From assembly GCA_020310875.1 (NCBI GenBank), contig CM035427.1:88218230-88282229 (forward strand): DNA of 64,000 nucleotides. The letters run 5' to 3'. Positions 1-9,919 of the stretch are shown piece by piece. Numbering within the stretch: the stretch's first letter is position 1; each line of letters opens with the position of its first letter. A program made the translations under genes and the position numbers. Under the pieces are notes generated by a model. The model had not been told where the DNA came from. It saw only the letters and a list, made by a program, of their open reading frames with translations, and did no database searches. The DNA comes from Ceratopteris richardii (Eukaryota > Streptophyta > Polypodiopsida > Polypodiales > Pteridaceae).

Positions 1-3000
1 TAAATACAAAGGAAAAAGTCGATTCACATTTGTTGAGAATTAAAATCTTATGCTTAAAATTCCATTATCGTACAATTTTGACGAAAAGCTAAGTCATGAG
101 CAATGAGCAACATGTCTCACACATCTTTGAAAAATTCTCCTTTTTCAAAGTAGTTTGTAAACCGTTTTTATGAATACAGAAAATTTTAAACTACCCATAA
201 ATATCTAGTTTCTTGACATATTTCAAATATTTGACATATAAGGAAGTAAAAGTTCTCATGATTTTGCATATTGATATGTAGAAGTCCAATTCAAAAATAT
301 TAAAATGGCAATGCTAAACCTTATAGAATTCTCTCTTGTCTATAAGCAAAGGAAGCTTTAAAATAATGAAGAAAGACATACAAAAATATTATCTTTTACT
401 TTCACAATTTATATGTTCTCTTATAAGAGACTAAAAGTTGTATATCTTCATATGTATAATTCAAAAGTATCTCTTTATGTGAGTACCATTTTCATCTAAA
501 CTGTTTGTTCTTCTATCATCATCTAGGTACATGTCAAATTCAATAGGATCAACTATAGCTATTCTTGTTTTCTTGTTTTATCCTATTGTGCTTGGTTCTA
601 AAGGTTTTATATTTATCATATTAGTATAGCATCTTTCCTTAAATGTCTTATCTTTGTGAAGAGAAAATTGTGAATGAGAATATTCTCCTTATTCAAGTTT
701 AGAAGGAATATTATTTCTTCTTTTTGAACTTTTGCCTTTAGCATCACATAGTATCTCTAAAGTATAGTTTCCTTTAAATTCATCATTCCTTTTGGTATAT
801 ACCAATCAACTATCATTGATGTTATTTGGCATCAATCTATATATTTATCCATGTCTAGAGGTTTTCTCATCCAAAATGATGTATTGATTTCATCACCTTC
901 TAGAAGAACAAGCATAATCATGCCACACACTTATTCCCTTTATATTTCCATGTTATTATGCTTCAACTTACTTTCTCATTGGATATATAATTTTATTTCT
1001 TTTTGGAAGATGTGGTTAAGTAGTAAGTTCATAATATAACATGTTAATATACCCAATCTAAATTTGATGTGAGCATACTAAAATCCCATGTAAATTTCAT
1101 GTTGATAGGCCAACAATCAAAAATATAATTTTGCATGAATTTTTTTAATATGTCCAAAGAAATTATCTTACCAAGAGACATCTTGATAACCTATATATTT
1201 TTTGCATATTCAATATGTTTCTTGTTTTTCTCGAGTGTTTGTATATAGCTTTCTCCCCATTGGAAAATGTTCTAATTTAGAACACCTTTTTATCTTCACA
1301 TACCAATTGTTTTATAGCATGCACTATCACATTAGGCATGTGGAAACATGTAGCTATCTTTGAATTTTCACTCACTAGAAGAAAATTATTTTGTTTAAAA
1401 TGAATCGGTCACATTGTCGCACCTCCTCATCAAGAGTAGATGGTTGAAAGTAATATTATATAGCTGAAGCAAAAGCTTATTGATGTGAGCAATGCCACTT
1501 GGGCAAGATTGTTTGAATTCATAATTTTATAAGATGTTAAAATTGAACATTTCAGGTGTGGGATTTATGAATCAAAGCATGAAATAGTAGATGTGTAAAA
1601 GCATCATAAATGACACTCTTTTGGAGAAAGTAATAAACATTTGAACTACGTGATCACAAGTTTGACCAACCAATAGAAACTTAACCTTAGATTTCTCACA
1701 CATTTTTTTATCAGGGGCCATGCATAGATGTCCAAATAGATGCATAAATGACCTTGCATACCCTCAATGAATTTAAGCATCCATGCACATGTATGCATGG
1801 ATGTCGACATTCATTGGGGTATGCATGACTACATGGACGCCTTTTGCAATCTTATACAAGGAGAGTCTCTCCCCCACTTTGTACTTGGCTAGAAGCTTAG
1901 AGAGCCCTCTTCATGCTCTTAGAAATCTCATTTCTAATCCATGTGAATTTACCCGTTTCTTGGTCTACCAAGTTTGAGTCTCTCACACTTTCATTTTGTG
2001 AGTATACTCTTCTTTTCATTTTGCTTCTGCATGTGTACTCTCTACATGATATCGGAATGTTAGGTGTAGTTCTTGGTTTGATTTTGATGGTAAATGTGGA
2101 ATTCTAGGTGGTGGTCGTGCGAGCTTGGTGGGTTTTCTCTTTATTCATTGGAGAAGTGTTTTTCCCATCAATTCATGGTTTTTTGGGCCATAAGTTTCCC
2201 ATTTGCCCATGCTCATGCACATCTTCTGAAGTTCCCACCTACAACCCTATTTATGGTGGCACTTCACAACATAGAGATGTTTATTCTTTTGGGAATGGCT
2301 TGTTTGTGGAGTTGATAGTGGATCTTACTTCTTATAGTGTTTATAAAAACGTTTGTGGAATTCCTTGGTTGTTATTCCATCTTAGTAGCATTTTTCAACT
2401 CATTTCAAAGCTCTTTTAATGTTTTTGTGGTGATCCTTTCTATTCATTAGTTCTTTTACATTCCAAATCTAGTTTGAAACACCATTAGTATGTTCTACTA
2501 TACCTCTTCTTTGACATATATGATGGAAGTTTTCATCTAGTATCAACATCTCTTGTCTCATATATGTGTTGTTAGTTCTCAGTCTTTGAATAGCTTGTAC
2601 CTTCTCTTATGCATGTAAATACACTAAAACAAAGTTCATAGCTCCATCACATACAAACCATTCGGGTATTTTTCACCTTGCTTTCGTTATTCTCTCCTTA
2701 AATCAAAAGAGAGAAAGCAACAACAAAGTAGAGAGAATTCTGATTCCAAAAAGGATGTCTCTGAACCACACTTAGACAAGAGAGATTAGCATTTGAGGAG
2801 TTGTTATTGGATGTTCAACCCTCTGGTGGTGATGTAACCACATGTTCAATCATGTAAAAATGATGGATATATGTATTGGATTTTGGATTAATATGTGAGG
2901 ATATAGTTGCATGATCCACGTACTAGTTTTTAGCAAAGAAGTAGACATATTTTGGACCACCAAAACTATCCACTTCTCCTCCCTTTTATAGAGATATTTG

Positions 3001-3101
3001 AACTTATCACTACACGTGCACCCCACTCATCCTCCACCCTTAGATGATGCGAGTAAGAAACATGTCTCCCTAAATCCATCAATAGCCAATCCTCTAATTT
3101 A
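1..3101. other. AT-rich stretch, nothing recognised
   Basis: There is no coding region I can support. The open frames are short, hydrophobic or low-complexity and match no family I know. No RNA gene, LTR end or primer-binding site was recognised. It is probably old, eroded repeat DNA. Confidence 0.5.
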
Positions 3102-4216
3102 TGTTAAATGATAATACTTTCTATCCAACTTTCGGAAGAGTATTATCGGGTCCTCGGGTTCTTGGGAGTGGTAGGGGTCTATTAGATAGAGGCCCTGTAC
3201 TATTTTCCCATCTAATCATTCCACATCTTATCTAATCCTTCATCAATATCCAAAATAGATTTGCGGACAATTCACAACAGTAAAATCGTTCTTAACACGG
3301 ATCAGGTGCGTCAGTTTATTGCCATACTATCGTTCTTACTATTTAAAAGTTCTAACATCAAAGTTGTTGTTATCTTCCTCGTCCTCTCAACAAAGGTAAA
3401 CAGAATATACCGTATCTTATTCTATATTCTGATTATAACAGAATAAAACGTCGTACACAGTACTGCAACACCACAACAGATTACTCAATGGTTCACGATA
3501 CTACACTTTCCAAACCGTCATATTCATCTTCAATCACACAATCCGTTATACAAATGGTGTATACCAGAAAATTATTATCAACAGTGCGCACACATACCGT
3601 CAAAAAAATGATATAACAGTATACTGAACGTCATCTACTGTAACACTTAATTCAGAGTACTCAAAAAGAGGTATATCCCAATACATTAATCAGGTTCACT
3701 ACTACAGAGAATAGTATCACAGTTTCTTGCAGATATCGACTAACCTTTCTTCTCAAGAAGTACTCAATGCTATGCACTTACAAAATAACAATCGTGACAC
3801 AAACAACAATTGAACTCTTGCTTCTCTTGACGTCTCTATCTCTCTGTCTCTCTTGAGTAAATTCCTGTTAACCTTCACATGCGCAATTCTCTTCCACCTT
3901 TCTCTCCCATCTCAACCATCAATCCAAAACGTTCTCTCTCTCTCTTTCTTACACAGTGATCTCTGCTCCCACCAGCCAGACGGAGCGGCGGAAGTTCTCT
4001 CTCTCTCTTTCTTACACAGTGATCTCTGCTCCCACCAGCCAGACGGAGCGGCGGAAGTTCTCTCTTTTCCTTCTTCTTCATCCTACTTTTTATTGCTTTC
4101 GCATCCTTCATTTACCGACTCTTGCGTAATTTCCTGCATCTCCGTCATTTCAGCCAAAATTCTTGTTTGTCCTTCTTCTGCGGTTGCGGTTGTCTCGCTC
4201 CATCGGCCTTGTAACA
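3102..4216 (-). repeat. 3' LTR of the gypsy element
   Basis: This is a direct repeat of 14703-15817 and the same length, 1115 bp. On the minus strand it runs from TGTTACAAGG to TTTAACA. It contains a tandem 63-bp duplication near its minus-strand 5' part. The left flank ATTTA does not match the flank of the other LTR. Confidence 0.93.
3931..4056. repeat. 63-bp tandem duplication inside the 3' LTR
   Basis: Two head-to-tail copies of a 63-bp unit (3931-3993 and 3994-4056) begin with a CT-rich run and end in GGAGCGGCGGAA. A partial third start follows. The same duplication is in the partner LTR at 15532-15657, so it predates the insertion. Confidence 0.95.
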
Positions 4217-4622
4217 CTGGCACGCACGGTGGACTCGAACCCGCAAGATCGACCTGAATCTTATCAGAGATATCATTATCTGCAATCGAGGGCGTTTGTT
4301 TTTTGGGACTACCTGTTCCAGATTTCTGTTGCCGAATTTCTTTCTGTAATTGATTTATTTTCTGTTTTTGTTGTTCCAACTGCTGCTTTTGCTGGTTAAT
4401 TATATCTACCAAATCATGGTCGTGTTGGGAGACAAAACCTGAGCGTATGTTTTCCGTTTTTGGAATTGTAATGGCCAACCATCTGCGACGAAAAAGTTTC
4501 CAACTGTTATGTACATGAGTGCTCAACTTTTGTTTTAATGCTTCGATATCGATTTTTGTCATTAAAGTGGCATCCAGATTAATTCCTTCGCCAGTTAAGA
4601 CCTGTTTTTCTAAATCCTGCAA
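4083..4622 (-). CDS. accessory frame II: glutamine-rich coiled-coil protein, C-terminal part
   Basis: The open frame encodes 179 residues and runs from the accessory region into the 3' LTR. Its middle has a strong Q/K heptad-like run (near residues 78-100, with QQKQQLEQQKQKINQLQKEI), typical of a coiled coil. An S/T/E-rich tail follows. The function is unknown. Coiled-coil frames between pol and the 3' LTR are known in several plant LTR lineages, where they are sometimes called env-like without proof. It is the counterpart of the coiled-coil frame at 6364-7605 in the other cassette. Confidence 0.5.
   Translation of the reverse strand: MQDLEKQVLTGEGINLDATLMTKIDIEALKQKLSTHVHNSWKLFRRRWLAITIPKTENIRSGFVSQHDHDLVDIINQQKQQLEQQKQKINQLQKEIRQQKSGTGSPKKQTPSIADNDISDKIQVDLAGSSPPCVPVLQGRWSETTATAEEGQTRILAEMTEMQEITQESVNEGCESNKK
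4217..4242 (-). other. tRNA T-arm-like block abutting the 3' LTR
   Basis: On the minus strand, the 26 nt directly before the 3' LTR contain GGTTCGAGTCC, a perfect Pol III B-box or T-loop consensus, followed shortly by GTGCGTGCCAG. A polypurine tract would normally sit here. The same 26 nt occur without change at 41055-41080, before the 3' LTR of the small non-autonomous element. The T-stem pairing is imperfect and no full tRNA cloverleaf is seen, so the tRNA origin is an inference. Confidence 0.6.
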
Positions 4623-4625
4623 GAC

Positions 4626-4892
4626 TTATATTCTGGATCGTAAGACTTCAATTTCGTTCTGTAGAGTGGCATTCATTGCCGAAAAATTGGTCATTTCGTC
4701 ATGTATCTGTTTCTGCACCGCTTCCTGGTACTGTTGGAATTCCTTAATAGATTTGGTAATGTTAACTAATGTGACTATCAGTTGATTATGTTCATTCTGT
4801 ACTTCTCTCAGCAGTTCTGTTTTATCTTTCAGTGCGTTTTGCAATTGTTGATTTGATGTTAACAAAGAATTAAAATGGTTCATATTGGCCAA
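4626..4892 (-). CDS. accessory frame II: coiled-coil segment
   Basis: This is an 88-residue frame rich in N, Q, E and L with heptad spacing (for example LLREVQNEHNQLIVTLVNI). It lies just upstream, on the minus strand, of the Q-rich coiled-coil frame and belongs to the same accessory region. No enzyme motif is present. I treat it as part of a decayed accessory gene and do not assign a function. Confidence 0.45.
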   Translation of the reverse strand: MANMNHFNSLLTSNQQLQNALKDKTELLREVQNEHNQLIVTLVNITKSIKEFQQYQEAVQKQIHDEMTNFSAMNATLQNEIEVLRSRI

Positions 4893-5487
4893 TGCCTAAT
4901 TTTTTCCCAGTTGTAGCTTCTGTTCTTGTTGTATTAAAAAATCTGAGACTTCCTGTAAATTTTTTTTGCATGCTATATACCTGATTTCCGGTTCCGGCAA
5001 TAGAATCATTAGTATTCGACTTCTTCGAATTTACTGGTTGGGGTGACTGCTGTAACTTTCTTTTTGTTATCAACGAAAAAGGTGTTCCAAACACCCTTGC
5101 CTGTTCAGTGGCATCTGTGGGGCATACATCCTCAGAGGAGTCTAACAGTGTATCGGGTTCATCTTGTTCATTTGTGTAGTTATGCTCTGAGCTGAGCATA
5201 CCGTGTTTTTCAACATTTGGTCTTCTAGCTTGTATGAATTGAAAAATAGCAGCTAAATACACTAGTAAACGAGTGTATTTTTGGGACCTGCGTTTGTCCC
5301 CAACAAAAAACTGTTTGTGTAAATGGTTGTACAACCAGTGAGCCCAGCTCACTTTTCCTCCTGTCTCCACTTGTACTAGAGGCAAAAAATTTTCTCTAGA
5401 CATAAGATCAAATCTGACTATAAAGCAGAGCCTTTCTAGGTACCATTTAAATTGTTCACGGCGAGTATATGTGGCATTCTTCATCAT
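4870..5487 (-). CDS. accessory frame II: plant-transposon-associated-like protein
   Basis: This is a 205-residue frame. Its first 90 residues are rich in W, Y, R and L (VSWAHWLYNHLHKQFFVGDK) and look like a folded helical domain. The rest is polar and disordered. The pattern resembles the helical domain often named putative plant transposon protein in gypsy-type plant elements, but this is by eye and weak. It lies between an LPW-containing frame (5527-5946) and the coiled-coil frames. Function is unknown. Confidence 0.45.
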   Translation of the reverse strand: MMKNATYTRREQFKWYLERLCFIVRFDLMSRENFLPLVQVETGGKVSWAHWLYNHLHKQFFVGDKRRSQKYTRLLVYLAAIFQFIQARRPNVEKHGMLSSEHNYTNEQDEPDTLLDSSEDVCPTDATEQARVFGTPFSLITKRKLQQSPQPVNSKKSNTNDSIAGTGNQVYSMQKKFTGSLRFFNTTRTEATTGKKLGIGQYEPF

Positions 5488-5526
5488 AAAATAGCGTCTA
5501 CGACCTTCGCCCTTACCAAATTCTTT

Positions 5527-5946
5527 TCATAGGTCGTTATAAGAACATTTGGGAAAGTTTGCCTCTTCATACAACGGTAATTGAAATACTGACGAAACTA
5601 ATTGTGGTGAAAATTGTACCTGATTTATAAGGAGACCTTTTGTTTGTCGCATGCTGTGTAACTGATTCTCTGCATCTTCATTACCTGTCCACTGTTCCCA
5701 GGGTAACTTAGCAAACTGGAGAAGTCCGATCCTCCGTAACCAGTTCTCATTTCTCCTAGAATGGATGTCAAGCTCTATTTTAAATTTTGTGGAAAATAAT
5801 ATGTTGTTATGCTGACCCGGTGATGTTGCCGAAGTTCTTGAGTCATCTTCATCATCCAGTAATGTAGTATCTGTTGTAGTCACAACACGGTTCTGTGCAA
5901 TTGCGTGCTTCCTGAGTCGCCATCTTAGTATATCCGATTCAGACAT
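5527..5946 (-). CDS. accessory frame II: LPW-containing protein, N-terminal part
   Basis: The open frame encodes 139 residues. Residues near 70-85 read LRRIGLLQFAKLPWEQW, closely like LRVRGLGSFAELPWHSV in the frame at 8167-8619. The shared R..GL..FA.LPW core suggests the two are copies of one accessory module. The first 50 residues are polar with an acidic patch (DDEDD). A small ATG context precedes it at 5944-5946. No catalytic motif is seen and function is unknown. Confidence 0.5.
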   Translation of the reverse strand: MSESDILRWRLRKHAIAQNRVVTTTDTTLLDDEDDSRTSATSPGQHNNILFSTKFKIELDIHSRRNENWLRRIGLLQFAKLPWEQWTGNEDAENQLHSMRQTKGLLINQVQFSPQLVSSVFQLPLYEEANFPKCSYNDL

Positions 5947-6363
5947 AGTTGTAAGGCTCGCCGAAATAAATATGCTAGAAGTTTTGTTAATTAGTACGAG
6001 AGCTCGCAGAATACTATACAGAAAAATACTATGCTGGGCATACGCATTTTATAAGCACTAGAACTTGAACTGCCGTTTGCTGGAATGATGATATTTCATT
6101 CGGACATGACACTTCATACTTCTTACCGAAATTGTAGCATCAAAAATCATCATTCTGTATTTTATCCCGTAGATCGATGCTGGACTTGGAACATCTTTTA
6201 CATGTGCGAAGAGTATTATGCACAAAAAATCGTGACTTTTAATAAAAATCATCAGTACAATACAGGATTTGTAGGACCGAATTTTACAGTTCTGCTGCGA
6301 GACCTTCTAAATACATACTTCTAGCTGATCGAAAGATACGGGCAATCTTTTTCTTAAGAGTTT
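5947..6363. other. spacer between the two accessory cassettes
   Basis: About 420 bp of AT-rich DNA without a supported gene. The right part (6290-6360) still resembles, on the minus strand, the sequence after the coiled-coil frame of the small element near 40985-41040. The homologous block therefore extends past the end of the open frame. Confidence 0.5.
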
Positions 6364-7605
6364 CTAATACATTTTCAGGGTGTCGGGTTCTAATAATTGG
6401 GCATCTGTGCGCACCGAACTGAGCACAATAGCTTCCGAAAGTAAATTTTCAGCCTCGGTTTGTAAGAATGCTTCCTGTAAATAAAATTCATTGGCCAATG
6501 CTGCATCTCTGGCTGTCTTCATGTCTGTTACTTGTTGCTGCATTCGATGGATGTAATCATTTTGGTTGCGTACTTGATTGTCGAGCCTTTCTAACTGTTG
6601 GTTGAGGAACTGGATCGTTTTATGATATGCATCTCTTTCCCTTTTCGTATCTGCTAATCTTTTCTGTTTCTGAGGCTCTTCAACGAGATACTTATGCAGC
6701 ATGTCGTTAACTGTTGATAAACTGTCTTTTGTAGTATTCAACTCGAATTCTTTTTGCTTCAGTTCTCTTTGTTGTTTTTGGTTTTGTTGATCTTTTTGGG
6801 CCAGCTGTAATCTAGTTTCTTCCAGTAAGTTGCCTAATGCTACTCTAACATCTTCTGCATCTTTGAAGTTCTGTGTTAACTTATTGATTTCTGCATTGGC
6901 TACTATCAACAATTCTTTTTGATTGTTCATTGTTTTCAGAGCTTCATCCCGTTGTTTTGTTATGTCTTCTTGGTCACTGAGTCGTTCTTGCAGCTGCTTC
7001 ACCTGTTTGTGTAGGGCCTGATTTTCTGCCTTTACTATGTATAATTCTTCTTGAAGAGGAGTAATATCGGCTTCCAGTAATTCTACTTTATGCTGCAACT
7101 CCTTGTAGATATTGTCTGTATCAGCTCTTATCTGAGCAGATAATTGCTGGGAGAGATTAATAAGAAACTGTCCGATCGATGCTAATTCAGAAAATACTTG
7201 AACAGATTGTGTTTGCAGAAATTGTAGTGGTTGGGCAAACGTATCGGTGAGTAATTGTTGAGAATTCGGTGGCGAGTAGTTAGGGGAAGATGATGATGAA
7301 TCGTCGGGGTGGTCTTGGATGGGATGTACTTCATTTTCTGGTGGTAAAATGGGACGAGCTGCGTTAGAGCTTGTTACCTTATTTGTATCCTGTTGTTCAT
7401 TCGCTGCGGTGCCGGCATCTGTTGCTTCTGCTGCCTTCAGGAGCTTATCCAGTGCATCATTAGTAGGTTGTTGTTCATGGATTTGTTGGTTCTCTTGATT
7501 CTGCTGCTGACAGACTTTATCAGTTGAAATTGCTTCAGTTTCAGTTTGCTCCTGCATTTGTTGGTGCTCAGACGCTAATGAATACGCTGATGATTCCTGG
7601 TGCAT
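6364..7605 (-). CDS. accessory frame I: long coiled-coil protein (413 aa)
   Basis: This is a 413-residue frame. Residues 1-125 are Q/E/S/P-rich and disordered. From about 130 to 390 it is an almost continuous coiled coil (QHKVELLEADITPLQEELYI, then many Q/K/E/L heptads). The C-terminus ends with SSVRTDAQLLEPDTL. The core and the C-terminal block (ANEFYLQEAFLQ, RTDAQL) closely match the coiled-coil frames of the 2.37 kb element at 39801-40984. There are no membrane segments and no enzyme motifs. A structural role in particles or RNA binding is possible but unproven. Confidence 0.75.
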   Translation of the reverse strand: MHQESSAYSLASEHQQMQEQTETEAISTDKVCQQQNQENQQIHEQQPTNDALDKLLKAAEATDAGTAANEQQDTNKVTSSNAARPILPPENEVHPIQDHPDDSSSSSPNYSPPNSQQLLTDTFAQPLQFLQTQSVQVFSELASIGQFLINLSQQLSAQIRADTDNIYKELQHKVELLEADITPLQEELYIVKAENQALHKQVKQLQERLSDQEDITKQRDEALKTMNNQKELLIVANAEINKLTQNFKDAEDVRVALGNLLEETRLQLAQKDQQNQKQQRELKQKEFELNTTKDSLSTVNDMLHKYLVEEPQKQKRLADTKRERDAYHKTIQFLNQQLERLDNQVRNQNDYIHRMQQQVTDMKTARDAALANEFYLQEAFLQTEAENLLSEAIVLSSVRTDAQLLEPDTLKMY

Positions 7606-8166
7606 AGACGTATTTGTATCATGGAACCTCTCTTCATCTTGATACTTGGCCTCTGTTTCTACTTCCTTGTCTTGCTGATCAGCTTCATTCTCTACTGCTT
7701 TGTCTTGTTTACTGGCTTTCCCTTCTTTATTTTTGTGTTGTTGTTCTGTGTCGTGTTGTACTTCTTGTTGTTGTTCGGCTTCCTTTTGTATTGCTTCACC
7801 TGGATGCTGATCGACCTCCTGTACTTCTTCGTCTTGTCCGACTGAACCTGCAACCTTACTTTCAGAAGAACTGATTCTGATTCGTTTACTTCTGAATAAC
7901 TGATTAATCTCTTCTTCATCTTCTTCGTCTTCGTCTAAAGGTTGCGCTGATTCTTCAATCTACAGTACTGGTCCTCTTGGTGGTGGTTGTGCTTGCATTA
8001 TAGTTGGAAACAGAAATGACAGAATGTGCAGAAGTCGAGACCTCGGAGTTTTGCCTTTGTTAACTTGCTTCATGATTGAGACGCACTCCTTATGAATACG
8101 TTGAAAGAAAAACGACGCGAAGTTAACAGGTTCTCGGGCAGCTATATCGATGGCAGAATAAAATGG
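7606..8166 (-). other. low-complexity Q/E/K-rich stretch of accessory region I
   Basis: On the minus strand this encodes short Q-, E- and K-rich frames (for example 7692-7919, with SISIQVKQYKRKPNNNKK). It sits between the LPW frame and the long coiled-coil frame. The plus-strand frames here are hydrophobic L/F/V runs, the usual shadow of Q/K codons. I read it as an unstructured linker of the accessory region with decayed coding capacity. Confidence 0.5.
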
Positions 8167-8619
8167 TCAAGAGATACCGTAAGTTCGTTTCTGGAAATTG
8201 AGTATAGCAACTAGGAATTGTAATGCAGTTCTTTCGGGTTCTGGTCGGCAGAGAATGGCGTATTCATTAGATGAATAACGAGGGAACAATTCTGCCATTC
8301 GGGTTATAGAAATCATGGGGAGATTCTCGCGGCCTTGTGGAGTCAAATGGTATACTTCAGCAAAAGCTTGGAATGTGATTATAGTTCTGGAAGGTAAGGA
8401 GAGGAAAACCCATTGTTCTTCGATGGGAGATACTCGAGCGATATCAGAAATGATCTGTGCGAAGAAGGGGTGAGCTTCTACTGAGTGCCAGGGCAGCTCG
8501 GCGAAACTACCCAATCCTCGTACACGCAGGTAATTTCCTACTTCAGCAGGGATACCATCAGTAAAAGCTGTATAGTTTGCTAAGGATTCCATTGCGCACA
8601 GATACAAGACACAAAACAC
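8167..8619 (-). CDS. accessory frame I: LPW-containing protein
   Basis: The open frame encodes 150 residues. The likely functional start is the internal methionine of MESLANYTAF, about ten residues in. It contains LRVRGLGSFAELPWHSV near residue 32 and a compact helical pattern after it (EEQWVFLSLPSRTIITFQAF). It lies just after the integrase frame and before the coiled-coil frame, the same order as in cassette II (5527-5946, then coiled coils). It weakly resembles helical domains of plant-transposon-associated proteins. No catalytic residues are recognisable. Confidence 0.55.
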   Translation of the reverse strand: MFCVLYLCAMESLANYTAFTDGIPAEVGNYLRVRGLGSFAELPWHSVEAHPFFAQIISDIARVSPIEEQWVFLSLPSRTIITFQAFAEVYHLTPQGRENLPMISITRMAELFPRYSSNEYAILCRPEPERTALQFLVAILNFQKRTYGIS

Positions 8620-8947
8620 GAGTATTCAGAAAATACAGCCGTGATCGCAAGATACTATATTACCTATCCGGCGAGTTTAAGTGAGTTATATAAGAGATTT
8701 ATACAAAGAATATTTTAAACGGTACTAATTACACAAAACGGGCAGTAATGTCTATATCTGGTGTGCATGCATGCAAAGAGAGAAAAAGGAGCGGGCGGCT
8801 TGACATAAATAGATATTAAAATACGGCGATTACACTTACTTTATTGATTATACCAAATTAAAACAAAAAGGAACTAAAAGACAGGAAGAAAATTAAGAAC
8901 TTGCGGTACCCTGTGTACCCTCGTTATCGCAGCTGTGACGTTACTTG

Positions 8948-9913
8948 CTACGGCCGTAGCTTAGAACCGTTTATCACTTTTGGAAGTGGTTGTCCAATCA
9001 ATGTAGTCAACCGAAAAGTAGCCGGACCAACTTGTTCTGAAATCTTGAATGGACCGAACCAACGTAACTTGAATTTTCCTGCTGATCTGTTGGACTTCGC
9101 ATTGTAAAAAAGAACAAGCTGTCCTACCGAAAATACTGGAGTCTTTAAATTACGGTCATGTGTCCTGGCCTGTCTTAGTTGGATTTCTTTCATAGTTAAG
9201 AAACTGAGCCATCGGTGCTCATCTAATTCTCTAAGTGTTTCCAACCGAAATACCAATGACTCTTCGGGTAGAAGCTTCTGAGAAATTGCTACTCTTAAAC
9301 TTGGTATTACAATTTCCATCGGGGCTATTGCTTCTAGTCCATAGGCTAATTTGAATGGTGTCAAGCCGGTGGTTACCTTATATGTTGTGCGATAGGCCCA
9401 TAAGACTGCAGGTAGCAACTGATCCCATCTTTCCGGTGTTTCTCTAGTCAATTTCTGAAGCATGTTCAACAAAGATTTGTTGGTACTTTCTGCCAATCCA
9501 TTTGCACGAGGATAATATGGTGAGCTGAATTTATGACTGATCTGGAACGACTGTGTTAATGCTTTCATCAAATTGTTCATAAAATGGGTGCCTTGATCTG
9601 AAACAAGCTCTAGTGGCAATCCAAATCTTGGAAAGACATCTGATAATAGACATTTTGCTACTGCAACTGCTGTAGCCGAACGTAAAGGCCATGCTTCTGC
9701 CCACCTCGTTGCGTAGTCTGTGCAAGTCAATATATACCGGTTGTTACTGAATACCGCGGGAGGTGTGATTGGACCAATAAAATCTAGACCCCACTTCTGA
9801 AATGGTTCTAAAGGAAGTACTGGATGAAGTGGAAAGTAATGGCGTTGTAGTGGTTGTCCAGTTCTTTGACAGCTATCACAAGTTTTGATAAATTCCAATA
9901 CATCTCTGTACAT
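8948..9913 (-). CDS. gypsy integrase
   Basis: The open frame encodes 321 residues and covers the integrase core. Visible parts are LDFIGPI with the first Asp, CTDYATRWAEAWPL, SDQGTHFMN with the second Asp, and PYYPRANGLAESTNKSLLNM with the catalytic Glu. A GPF/Y-type C-terminal module follows (LRWFGPFKISEQVGPATFRL). No chromodomain is present before the end. The enzyme would insert the element cDNA into host DNA in the nucleus. Its upstream neighbour is the protease-RT-RNase H frame. Confidence 0.93.
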   Translation of the reverse strand: MYRDVLEFIKTCDSCQRTGQPLQRHYFPLHPVLPLEPFQKWGLDFIGPITPPAVFSNNRYILTCTDYATRWAEAWPLRSATAVAVAKCLLSDVFPRFGLPLELVSDQGTHFMNNLMKALTQSFQISHKFSSPYYPRANGLAESTNKSLLNMLQKLTRETPERWDQLLPAVLWAYRTTYKVTTGLTPFKLAYGLEAIAPMEIVIPSLRVAISQKLLPEESLVFRLETLRELDEHRWLSFLTMKEIQLRQARTHDRNLKTPVFSVGQLVLFYNAKSNRSAGKFKLRWFGPFKISEQVGPATFRLTTLIGQPLPKVINGSKLRP

Positions 9914-9919
9914 AGTTGG

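Noticed and set aside
1783-2419. Overlapping plus-strand frames of 64-103 codons
   Set aside because: Hydrophobic, mutually overlapping, without homology I can recognise or splice signals I would trust.
4217-4242. A complete tRNA gene at the T-arm-like block
   Set aside because: No D-arm, anticodon arm or paired acceptor stem could be found around it, and the T-stem itself pairs poorly.
3853-4257. Plus-strand open frame of 134 codons with a repeated LSLSFLHSDLCSHQPDGAAEV-type block
   Set aside because: It lies inside the LTR and exists only because the 63-bp duplication is a multiple of three; the same shadow appears in the other LTR.
7600-7874. Plus-strand hydrophobic frames resembling membrane proteins
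   Set aside because: They are antisense to Q/K/E-rich accessory coding sequence; hydrophobic L/F/V runs are the expected shadow.
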